Of a stretch of DNA of 11,835 bases, positions 6,110 through 11,835 are shown piece by piece. Numbering within the stretch: the stretch's first letter is position 1; each line of letters starts with the position of its first letter. The position numbers and the translations under genes were made by a program. The stretch covers positions 1 through 11,835 of the forward strand of contig DMMB01000074.1 in NCBI GenBank assembly GCA_003453215.1. Direction: 5' to 3'. The notes beneath the pieces are model-generated. The model did no database searches. It worked only from the letters and a program-made list of their open reading frames with translations, and was not told the DNA's origin. This stretch comes from Oscillospiraceae bacterium. GTDB lineage: Bacteria > Bacillota > Clostridia > Oscillospirales > Ruminococcaceae.

Positions 6110-7233
6110 AGATCCTGATTTTATCCTGTAATACCGGCGGAGGGCACAATGCAGTTTCGGCGGCACTGTGCCGCGAATTAGAAGCCCGGGGCCATACCTG
6201 TACGGTAGCGGATGCCTTATCCTTTGGCCCCAAACATTTTTCAGAGGCGATCAGTCACCTGCATACCATTGCCTACCGCTATTTCCCCAAAATTTATGGG
6301 ATGGGATACCGCAAAAAAGAGGAACGGGTGCTGGGGGAGGATGAGACCTCCTTTGAGTACAAGATGAATGCCATCTGTGTGCCGCACCTGTACCGCTATC
6401 TGCTGGAAGGCGGCTTTGATGCGATTGTAACGCCGCACGTTTTCCCGGCGGAGATGCTAACCCGACTGCGCCGCAAATACGGGCATACCAAGCCATTTTA
6501 TTTTATAGCAACCGATTATACCTGCAGTCCATGTGTGGATGAGATTATGCCGGATTACTGGATTATTCCGGATAAACGGCTTATCCCGGAGTTTACCGCA
6601 AAGGGAATTCCGGAAGACCGATTGCTGCCATTGGGAATTCCCACCAACCCGGCCATGACAACCCATGTAGAAATGATGACGGCCCGCCGGCAGCTGCACT
6701 TGCCCCCCACTGGAAAAATGGTGCTCATTATGAGTGGTTCCATTGGGTGCGGACCTATGACGCAGCTGGCGCTGAAGCTGCTGCGGCATTTGTCACGGGA
6801 TACCTTTGTGGTGGTCATCTGCGGCAAAAATAAGGGCGACCTGAAAGATTTACAGCGGATTGCCAAGTATCGGGACCGGTTGTATCCGGTGGGCTATACC
6901 GATCATATGGACCTGTACTATTCGGCGGCCAATGTGGCAGTGGGCAAACCCGGCGGGCTTTCCTGTACGGAGTTGGCTCTGAAAGGTGTTCCGGCGGTAC
7001 TGATGCTGAGCGTGCCGGGCTGCGAAAGCCGCAATCTGGAATTTTTTACCCGCTATGGCATGGCACTGGGGACCGAAAATGTGCGGGATACCATTACAGA
7101 GGTGCGGCATCTGCTGGAAAACAATGCGCTGCGGCTGCATATGAATGCTTCTCAGCGCAGCATTCCCCGGCGAGCAGGGGAAATGGTGATGGATCTCATC
7201 GAAACGGGAGTACCGCCCGAAACAATAATGTAA
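6106..7233 (+). CDS. MGDG synthase/UgtP-like diacylglycerol glycosyltransferase
   Basis: A 375-residue GT-B glycosyltransferase of family 28 type, expected to move a sugar from a UDP-sugar to diacylglycerol or a related lipid at the inner face of the membrane. The N-terminal MGDG-synthase domain starts ILSCNTGGGHNAVSAAL (residues 4-20), with the glycine-rich GGGH loop. YWIIPDKRLIPEF and LPLGIPTNP (151-182) lead to the C-terminal donor domain, with VLIMSGSIGCG (206-216) and the nucleotide-sugar motif GKPGGLSCTELALKGVPAV (280-298). The start is GTG 6106, overlapping the upstream stop by four bases, with an AGGGGG site before it and MKILILSCN as the natural family start. The longer in-frame start at 6061 would lie deep inside the acyltransferase gene. 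Processivity and the sugar (glucose or galactose) cannot be read from the sequence. Confidence 0.92.
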   Translation: MKILILSCNTGGGHNAVSAALCRELEARGHTCTVADALSFGPKHFSEAISHLHTIAYRYFPKIYGMGYRKKEERVLGEDETSFEYKMNAICVPHLYRYLLEGGFDAIVTPHVFPAEMLTRLRRKYGHTKPFYFIATDYTCSPCVDEIMPDYWIIPDKRLIPEFTAKGIPEDRLLPLGIPTNPAMTTHVEMMTARRQLHLPPTGKMVLIMSGSIGCGPMTQLALKLLRHLSRDTFVVVICGKNKGDLKDLQRIAKYRDRLYPVGYTDHMDLYYSAANVAVGKPGGLSCTELALKGVPAVLMLSVPGCESRNLEFFTRYGMALGTENVRDTITEVRHLLENNALRLHMNASQRSIPRRAGEMVMDLIETGVPPETIM

Positions 7234-7240
7234 AATGCAG

Positions 7241-7267
7241 AAAAGGGAGCCTTTCGGCTCCCTTTTT
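7241..7267. terminator. Bidirectional terminator between convergent units
   Basis: GGGAGCC (7245-7251) and GGCTCCC (7256-7262) form a perfect stem flanked by A and T runs on both sides. On the plus strand it ends the glycosyltransferase unit eight bases after the stop, followed by TTTTT. On the minus strand the loop reads GAAA, a GNRA tetraloop, followed by TTTT, and it ends the microprotein unit. Confidence 0.92.
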
Positions 7268-7284
7268 GCGTGGGGAAATGGGGT

Positions 7285-7479
7285 TTAGTTGCAGCCGCAT
7301 CCACAACCGCCGCCACAGCCGGTGCCGGTGGTATCGCCGCAGCCGCAGCTGCGATAAGCGGAGATGCTGGTAGCATTGCCGCCGGTCAGCCACAGCCAAA
7401 CCAGAATAAGAATGATGATCCACCACCAGTTATTGCCGCAGCCGCAGCTGCCGCCGCATCCACAAGAATTGCAGCCCAT
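7285..7479 (-). CDS. Cys/Gly-rich single-helix microprotein B
   Basis: A 64-residue protein I cannot assign to a named family. Eleven residues are Cys, arranged in two clusters. The N-terminal one is Cys3, 6, 8, 12 and 14 (MGCNSCGCGGSCGCG). The C-terminal one is Cys45, 47, 55, 59, 61 and 63 and ends GCGCGCN. Between them, NNWWW leads into one hydrophobic helix, WIIILILVWLWL, at about 20-31. The layout is metal- or disulfide-rich ends on either side of a membrane. The ATG has a full AGGAGG seven bases upstream (7487-7492 as CCTCCT), which argues strongly for translation. It lies 37 bases downstream of the related microprotein A and just before a shared terminator. Spore-coat, envelope-crosslinking or metal-binding roles are all possible, and nothing in the sequence decides among them. 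Confidence 0.8.
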   Translation of the reverse strand: MGCNSCGCGGSCGCGNNWWWIIILILVWLWLTGGNATSISAYRSCGCGDTTGTGCGGGCGCGCN

Positions 7480-7516
7480 AGTGTATCCTCCTATCGGTTA
7501 AAATGGTTAAAAGATG

Positions 7517-7720
7517 TTAATTGCAGCCACAGCCGCAGTCGCCGCAGCCACTGCGCCCGCCGCCGCATGTATTGCAGCCGCACCCACAGCCAAGACCGCC
7601 GCTGCTAAGCAGCCAGATGACGAGGAGAATAATGATAAGCGTGGTGTCATTCAGGCAAATGCCAAAGAGACTGCGGTTGCTATCGGCCGGACAGCTGGTA
7701 TTGCAACAGTTACCAAACAT
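7517..7720 (-). CDS. Cys/Gly-rich single-helix microprotein A
   Basis: A 67-residue protein with twelve Cys, not recognised as a named family. Cys5, 6, 10 and 22 precede the hydrophobic helix LIIILLVIWLL (28-38). Cys45, 47, 49, 52, 59, 62, 64 and 66 follow it in a Gly-rich tail that ends CGCGCN, almost the same ending as its neighbour. The N-terminal part is less glycine-rich than in microprotein B, so the two are diverged tandem paralogues rather than a fresh copy. The ATG has AAGGAGG ten bases upstream (7731-7737 on the plus strand as CCTCCTT). It is the first gene of a two-gene minus-strand unit, divergent from the Clp ATPase across 139 bases. The alanine-rich frames on the opposite strand are shadows of its Cys codons. 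Confidence 0.8.
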   Translation of the reverse strand: MFGNCCNTSCPADSNRSLFGICLNDTTLIIILLVIWLLSSGGLGCGCGCNTCGGGRSGCGDCGCGCN

Positions 7721-7753
7721 AATAGGAAAGCCTCCTTTTCATTGGGATCACCC

Positions 7754-7780
7754 CATCCTATGCGGCGGGGAGATTTTGGT
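7754..7780 (-). promoter_or_regulatory. Possible sigma-K-like promoter for the microprotein unit
   Basis: On the minus strand, AC (7779-7780) is followed after 16 bases by CATAGGATG (7754-7762). This resembles the Bacillus sigma-K pattern AC-N16-CATAnnnTA except for the last base. It would give a leader of roughly 25-30 bases. No good sigma-A promoter was found for this unit; the best was TTTCCT-17-TAATAT further upstream, a weak match. The short motif makes chance likely. Confidence 0.28.
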
Positions 7781-7859
7781 GCGGCGTTTATTTTTTTGTA
7801 CACAGCCAATATTACCATTGTCTTATTAACCAGGAAAAATATAAAGGAGGGGAGACCCC

Positions 7860-10133
7860 ATGAACCAATACAATGGTTTTACCCCACGCGCCGCTGCGGC
7901 GCTTTGTGGGGCGCAGCAGGCAGCTCAGCGGGCGGGGCATACCTATATTGGCAGCGAACATCTATTTTTAGCGCTGGTGCAGGAAGGAGCCGGTGCGGCC
8001 TATACATTGCTTTCCCAGCGGCGGGTAACGGCCGGTAAAACGGAACGCGCGCTGCTGCAGATGGTGGGGCGGGGCCACCCAACCCTGCTGGAAGCGGAGG
8101 AAACCACGGTGCATTACCGGGCAGCGGTGGAAGAAGCGCTGCGGGAGGCGCAGACGGGAGGCTTTTTACAGGCGGGAACAGAACACCTGCTGCTGGCACT
8201 GTGCGGCCAAAAAGACTCCGGGGCGGTGCGCCTGATGAATAAACTGGCGGTGGATATTTCCGATCTGACCGTTGCCTTGCGGGAAACCATCCGGCTGGAG
8301 CAGTGTGAACAGAATAACGATAAAATCCCCAAAGTAATGGGCAAACCCCAGCGCCCGGCACGCAGCGTCATGCTGGATCGTTTTGGCCGCGACCTGACGG
8401 AACAAGCTCGTCTGGGGAAGCTGGATCCGGTGATCGGGCGGGAAAGGGAAACCGAGCGGCTGCTGCAGATCCTTTCCCGGCGTTCTAAGAATAACCCTTG
8501 CCTGATAGGAGAAGCGGGTGTGGGCAAAACGGCGGTGGTGGAGGGCCTGGCACAGCGCATTGCGGAAGGGCGTGTGCCCTCTCCCCTGATGGAGAAACGG
8601 GTGATTACGCTGGATTTGCCGGCCATGGTGGCAGGAACCAAATACCGCGGCGATTTTGAAGAACGAATTCGCTCCATTATCGAAGAGGTGGCCGCCGCCG
8701 GCGATGTCATTTTATTTATTGATGAAATTCACACGATTATGGGTATCGGCGCGGCAGAAGGCGCCGTGGATGCCGCCAATATCATGAAGCCTAAGCTGGC
8801 GCGCGGAGAGCTGCAGGTCATTGGGGCAACGACTATAGCCGAATACCGCAAAACGATCGAAAAGGACGGTGCATTGGCCAGAAGATTTCAGAGCGTACTG
8901 GTGGAAGAACCAACCGAAGATCAGACCAAGGAAATTCTGCGGGGATTGCGCCCCCGGTATGAGCAGCACCACGATATGTTGATTACCGAAGACGCATTGG
9001 AGGCGGCCATTCGGCTTTCGGTGCGGTATTTTCCCACCCGCTTTTTGCCGGATAAAGCGCTGGATCTGCTGGATGAGGCGGCGGCCAGGCTGCGCATTGG
9101 CCGGGCAGCAGCCAGAAGCCCCATGCGGCGCTTGACGTTGACCCAACGGGAGGTGCAGCAGGCGGCCGCGGCGATGACCGGCCTTGCGGTGGGGCAGAAG
9201 CTGACGGCGGAGCGGCTGGAAAACGGTCTGCGCCAGAGCATCATAGGACAGCAGGAGGCGGTAGAGACGGTGATCCACGCTATACTGCGCAGCAGTGCCG
9301 GGCTGCGGGATCCCAGGCGACCAATCGGCAGCTTTTTGTTCCTGGGTCCCAGTGGGGTGGGAAAAACGCAGCTTTGCTATGCGTTGGGCAAAACGCTGTT
9401 CGGCAGCGAGGAGAACATTATTAAGCTGGATATGAGCGAATACCGGGAACCGCACAGTATATCCCGGCTGATTGGCGCACCGCCCGGCTATGTGGGCTGC
9501 GAGGAGGGCGGGGTGCTGACCGAAGCGGTAAAAAAACACCCAATGAGTGTGGTGGTCTTCGATGAGATTGAAAAAGCACATCCGGATCTTTACAATCTGC
9601 TGCTGCAGATTATGGAGGATGGCCGCTTGACCGATGGACAGGGGCGGCTGGCGGTATTCAGCAATACGGTGGTCATCCTGACCAGCAATCTGGGGGCCGA
9701 GGCGATGCTGCGGCGGCAGACAATGGGCTTTGGCAATGGAGAAACCGATGCCAAGGCCGCGGTATTGGCCAAATTGCGGGAGCATCTCCGGCCGGAACTA
9801 TTGGGACGGTTGGATGAGACCATTCTGTTTCAGCCTTTGCAAAAGGAAGAACTGCGTCAGATTACCACGCTGCTGCTGGAGGGGGTACGCAGCCGCCTGC
9901 GAGAGCAGGAAATTGGCGTGGAGTTTGCACAGTCCCTGGTGGAACACATCGTGCAGGGGGCCGAAGAAGGCCCCTATGGAGCGCGGCCGCTGCGCCGGTT
10001 GGTGCGCACAATGGTGGAGGATCCGCTGACCGAGCGGCTGTTATCCGGAGAAATGCGTGCAGGGGATATTCTGCGCTGCAGTTGGGAACAGAATGCCCTG
10101 CAGCTGCAGCAGCAGGTGCCGGCCATGCCTTGA
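7860..10133 (+). CDS. ClpC/ClpA-type AAA+ protease ATPase subunit lacking the M-domain
   Basis: A 757-residue Hsp100 unfoldase expected to form a hexamer, unfold substrates with ATP and feed them to ClpP. The Clp_N double repeat covers about residues 8-145 (YIGSEHLFLAL, AGTEHLLLAL). D1 has Walker A GEAGVGKT (217-224), Walker B VILFIDEI (283-290) and Arg341-Arg342. D2 has Walker A GPSGVGKT (496-503), Walker B VVVFDEIEKAHPD (565-577) and sensor-2 GARPL (707-711). MGF at 622-624 sits where ClpP-binding unfoldases carry IGF/LGF/VGF. D2 matches ClpC closely, but only about 15 residues (412-427) join D1 to D2 where Bacillus ClpC has roughly 65 more, so the coiled-coil M-domain is missing as in ClpA. 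AAGGAGG lies nine bases before the ATG. It stands alone, with no ctsR, mcsA or mcsB and no CtsR box seen. Confidence 0.93.
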   Translation: MNQYNGFTPRAAAALCGAQQAAQRAGHTYIGSEHLFLALVQEGAGAAYTLLSQRRVTAGKTERALLQMVGRGHPTLLEAEETTVHYRAAVEEALREAQTGGFLQAGTEHLLLALCGQKDSGAVRLMNKLAVDISDLTVALRETIRLEQCEQNNDKIPKVMGKPQRPARSVMLDRFGRDLTEQARLGKLDPVIGRERETERLLQILSRRSKNNPCLIGEAGVGKTAVVEGLAQRIAEGRVPSPLMEKRVITLDLPAMVAGTKYRGDFEERIRSIIEEVAAAGDVILFIDEIHTIMGIGAAEGAVDAANIMKPKLARGELQVIGATTIAEYRKTIEKDGALARRFQSVLVEEPTEDQTKEILRGLRPRYEQHHDMLITEDALEAAIRLSVRYFPTRFLPDKALDLLDEAAARLRIGRAAARSPMRRLTLTQREVQQAAAAMTGLAVGQKLTAERLENGLRQSIIGQQEAVETVIHAILRSSAGLRDPRRPIGSFLFLGPSGVGKTQLCYALGKTLFGSEENIIKLDMSEYREPHSISRLIGAPPGYVGCEEGGVLTEAVKKHPMSVVVFDEIEKAHPDLYNLLLQIMEDGRLTDGQGRLAVFSNTVVILTSNLGAEAMLRRQTMGFGNGETDAKAAVLAKLREHLRPELLGRLDETILFQPLQKEELRQITTLLLEGVRSRLREQEIGVEFAQSLVEHIVQGAEEGPYGARPLRRLVRTMVEDPLTERLLSGEMRAGDILRCSWEQNALQLQQQVPAMP

Positions 10134-10167
10134 GGCAGCGGAGGATTTGTTCCTTTTGGAAGATTGT

Positions 10168-10204
10168 AAAAAGATGTCGCTTTACAGATGCGGCATCTTT
10201 TTTT
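10168..10204 (+). terminator. Rho-independent terminator after the Clp ATPase
   Basis: AAAAAGATGTCGC (10168-10180) pairs with GCGGCATCTTTTT (10190-10202), thirteen pairs with one G-U, around the nine-base loop TTTACAGAT. Seven T residues in a row (10198-10204) complete it. It starts 34 bases after the stop codon. The same bases also carry the next gene's promoter. Confidence 0.88.
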
Positions 10205-10209
10205 ATAAT
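10181..10209 (+). promoter_or_regulatory. Sigma-A promoter for the thioesterase-DUF3810 unit, embedded in a terminator
   Basis: TTTACA (10181-10186, five of six to consensus), an exact 17-base spacer and a perfect TATAAT (10204-10209), 34 bases before the ATG. The -35 box is the loop of the upstream terminator and the -10 begins with the last base of its T run. Confidence 0.75.
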
Positions 10210-10243
10210 AGGGAAGTAAATACACAAAAAAGGAGACCCCAAA

Positions 10244-10627
10244 ATGGAAAACAAAATTTTTACTTTACATAAAACGGTTACCGAAGCGGATACTGCCGCC
10301 TGCGTAGGCAGCGGCAGCCTGCCGGTATTGGCTACGCCGGTACTGATTGCCTGGATGGAGGCCGCAGCCTGCAGCTGTTGCGGCGAGCTGCTGGAAGAAG
10401 GAACCACCAGTGTGGGGACAGAAATGAATATGCGGCACACTGCTGCCAGCCCGGTGGGAATGAAAGTGACCGTTACAGCAGAGCTGACGGCAGTGGAGGG
10501 GAGAATGCTTTCTTTCCGGGTGATGGCAGAGGATGCGGCCGGCCCCATCGGGGAGGGAACCCACACCCGCGCCATCGTGCGGTCGGAACGCTTTATGGAA
10601 AAGACCAATGCCAAGCTCTCCCAGTGA
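10244..10627 (+). CDS. FlK-like hotdog-fold acyl-CoA thioesterase
   Basis: A 127-residue single-domain protein of the thioesterase family related to fluoroacetyl-CoA thioesterase FlK; it would hydrolyse a small acyl-CoA or similar thioester in the cytoplasm. The blocks VGSGSLPVLATPVLIAWMEAAA (21-42), TSVGTEMNMRHTAASPVGM (55-73) and DAAGPIGEGTHTRAIV (97-112) are typical of the family. By position, Thr31, Glu39 and His65 correspond to the FlK catalytic Thr, Glu and His; this alignment was made by eye. Clostridia commonly carry such proteins with no link to fluoroacetate, so the substrate is open. AAGGAG (10230-10235) lies eight bases before the ATG. Its stop is 10 bases before the DUF3810 ATG, so the two form an operon. 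Confidence 0.9.
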   Translation: MENKIFTLHKTVTEADTAACVGSGSLPVLATPVLIAWMEAAACSCCGELLEEGTTSVGTEMNMRHTAASPVGMKVTVTAELTAVEGRMLSFRVMAEDAAGPIGEGTHTRAIVRSERFMEKTNAKLSQ

Positions 10628-10637
10628 GGAAAACAGG

Positions 10638-11786
10638 ATGACCGTTGCAACTGCTCCGAAACAAAATAAAATAATGAAGCGCGGTGCCGTGATAGCCTGC
10701 ACGATACTGACCTTGCTGACTCCGTTGGGATTATTGCTCATTCACTGGGCCCGCGACCATGCCGAAACCGTGGAGCGCCTGTACAGCCGCGGCTGGTATC
10801 ATGGAATGGCAACGGTGCTTACGGCCATAACCGGCGGGATCCCCTTTTCTGCCATGGAAGTTATTTTGCTTCTGCTGGGGATCGTTATTATTCTGTTCCT
10901 TTTCTTTTGGGTTCGGGAAGCGATTCGCCAAAGAGGGCGTTGGTGGTTGGTTTGCCTCAAACGGTTATGGATCATAGCTTCGGCGGCCTCTGCGGTTTTC
11001 TTCTGGTTTATCCTTACCGGGGATCTTAATTATTACCGAATTCCAGTAGGACAAAGTTTGGGTCTGTCAACCGAGGCAACCGATGTGGAAACGCTGCGCT
11101 CCCTGTGTAATTTGTTGGCGGAACAGGCAGGGCAGCTACGTTTGCAGTGCGGGGAGGATGCACAAGGCGTTTTTGCTTCTGCGGTATCTTATACGGAATT
11201 AGCAAATACGGCTTCCGAAGCGGTGACAGCACTGGATGAAATCTACGGGGTGCAGTTATTTGACCTGGCGGAACGGACCCGGCCTAAAGCCATGTATTTT
11301 TCGGAGGTTATGAGCTATATTCAGCTGACCGGCGTTATTTTCCCCTATATTTCGGAACCGAATATCAATGTACATCAGCCGGCCTATGGAATATCTTCTA
11401 CCATGTGCCACGAACTTTCTCACATCTGCGGCTTTATGCGGGAGGATGAGGCGAATTTTATTTCCTACCTGGCCTGCTACAATAGCAGCAGTGTGGAGCT
11501 GCAGTACAGCGGCACTATGATGGCTTTAATTCATGCCACCAATCGTCTGTACCGCTACGATTCGACGGCCTGGCAGGAGATAGAGAAGCAGCTGCCAATG
11601 GGCGTTTTGCGGGATCTGGCAGTAAACAGCCGTTACTGGAAAAAGTACGAGACGCCGGTGGGAGAAACCGCCGATCGTTGGAACGATGCCTATTTAAAAG
11701 CAAATGACCAGACCGATGGTGTGCAGAGTTATGGCCGCATGGTGGATTTGCTGATCGCCTTTTACCGGGCACAGGGAGCCATTTGA
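10638..11786 (+). CDS. DUF3810 membrane protein with HExxH metallopeptidase motif
   Basis: A 382-residue membrane protein of the DUF3810 family. Three hydrophobic segments lie at about 14-35, 72-92 and 108-128, followed by a large domain that should be outside the membrane. The domain contains Cys257-His258-Glu259-Leu-Ser-His262 and then MREDEANF (267-274), an HExxH zincin centre with nearby acidic residues that could supply the third ligand. A zinc peptidase activity is plausible but I know of no proven substrate. The start at 10638 is chosen because GAGG lies about eight bases upstream and a short polar stretch precedes the first helix; the same frame stays open back to 10533 but that part overlaps the thioesterase gene. 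It is second in the unit after the thioesterase. Confidence 0.9.
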   Translation: MTVATAPKQNKIMKRGAVIACTILTLLTPLGLLLIHWARDHAETVERLYSRGWYHGMATVLTAITGGIPFSAMEVILLLLGIVIILFLFFWVREAIRQRGRWWLVCLKRLWIIASAASAVFFWFILTGDLNYYRIPVGQSLGLSTEATDVETLRSLCNLLAEQAGQLRLQCGEDAQGVFASAVSYTELANTASEAVTALDEIYGVQLFDLAERTRPKAMYFSEVMSYIQLTGVIFPYISEPNINVHQPAYGISSTMCHELSHICGFMREDEANFISYLACYNSSSVELQYSGTMMALIHATNRLYRYDSTAWQEIEKQLPMGVLRDLAVNSRYWKKYETPVGETADRWNDAYLKANDQTDGVQSYGRMVDLLIAFYRAQGAI

Positions 11787-11790
11787 GCGG

Positions 11791-11812
11791 GTTCCTGTAA
11801 AGTTCCTGCAAA
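11791..11812 (+). repeat. Imperfect 11-base tandem repeat
   Basis: GTTCCTGTAAA is followed directly by GTTCCTGCAAA, one mismatch in eleven, just after the DUF3810 stop. Flanking GCGGG (11787-11791) and CCCGC (11826-11830), with CCGG pairs between, could make a hairpin that might be the start of a terminator, but the window ends at 11835 before any T run. Confidence 0.6.
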
Positions 11813-11835
11813 CCGGAAAAACCGGCCCGCAGGGC

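Noticed and set aside
7285..7720. A repeat array or CRISPR-like array suggested by the recurring GCAGCCGCA units
   Set aside because: The units are Cys-Gly codons of two genes with good start signals; spacing is irregular and there are no unique spacers.
7721..7859. CtsR box or CIRCE element before the Clp gene
   Set aside because: Searched for by eye on both strands; no GGTCAAA tandem repeat and no TTAGCACTC inverted repeat is present.
7270..8038. Alanine-rich open frames on the plus strand (7270-7608 and 7514-8038)
   Set aside because: They mirror the Cys/Gly codons of the two minus-strand microproteins, lack Shine-Dalgarno sites, and the second runs into the Clp gene in the wrong frame.
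8712..9785. A 357-residue open frame on the minus strand inside the Clp gene
   Set aside because: It is antisense to the conserved AAA+ domains and shows no domain or start signal; it reflects high GC content and codon bias.
10533..10637. Upstream in-frame ATG for the DUF3810 gene
   Set aside because: It lies inside the thioesterase gene and would add 35 Arg/Pro/Ser-rich residues that are the thioesterase read in another frame.

Overview
The window looks like chromosomal DNA from a Gram-positive anaerobe of the Bacillota, most likely a moderately GC-rich member of the Clostridia such as the Oscillospiraceae. The reasons are strong AGGAGG-type ribosome sites before most genes, sigma-A promoters, short U-tract terminators between transcription units, and a gene set of clostridial type: a short DtxR regulator, an S11 D-Ala-D-Ala carboxypeptidase, a Na/Pi-PhoU fusion, a UgtP-like glycosyltransferase and a DUF3810 protein. 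The placement is an inference; no rRNA or phylogenetic marker was compared. There is no insertion sequence, phage gene, integrase or CRISPR array.

Layout. Positions 24-1744 (minus strand): a two-gene unit of a DtxR-family metal regulator followed by a coiled-coil DUF2130 protein. Positions 1823-1993 (minus): a complete tRNA-Thr(CGU) with its own promoter and terminator. Positions 2015-3444 (plus): a membrane-anchored D-alanyl-D-alanine carboxypeptidase. Positions 3494-5407 (plus): a Na+/phosphate cotransporter fused to PhoU-like domains. Positions 5471-7267 (plus): a translationally coupled pair, a CrtO-like acyltransferase and an MGDG-synthase/UgtP-like glycosyltransferase, which may make an acylated glycolipid. 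Positions 7285-7720 (minus): two tandem, related, very cysteine-rich one-helix microproteins. Positions 7860-10204 (plus, divergent from the microproteins): a ClpC/ClpA-type unfoldase lacking the coiled-coil M-domain. Positions 10181-11786 (plus): a FlK-like hotdog thioesterase and a DUF3810 membrane metallopeptidase-like protein, 10 bases apart.

Most of the window is ordinary envelope, transport and housekeeping function. The least explained part is 7285-10133. There, two Cys/Gly-rich membrane microproteins are divergent from an M-domain-less Clp ATPase, with a possible sporulation-type promoter in the gap. Other points of interest are the acyltransferase-glycosyltransferase pair and a promoter built into the terminator that follows the clp gene. 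Families were recognised by eye from motifs; no database search was run.
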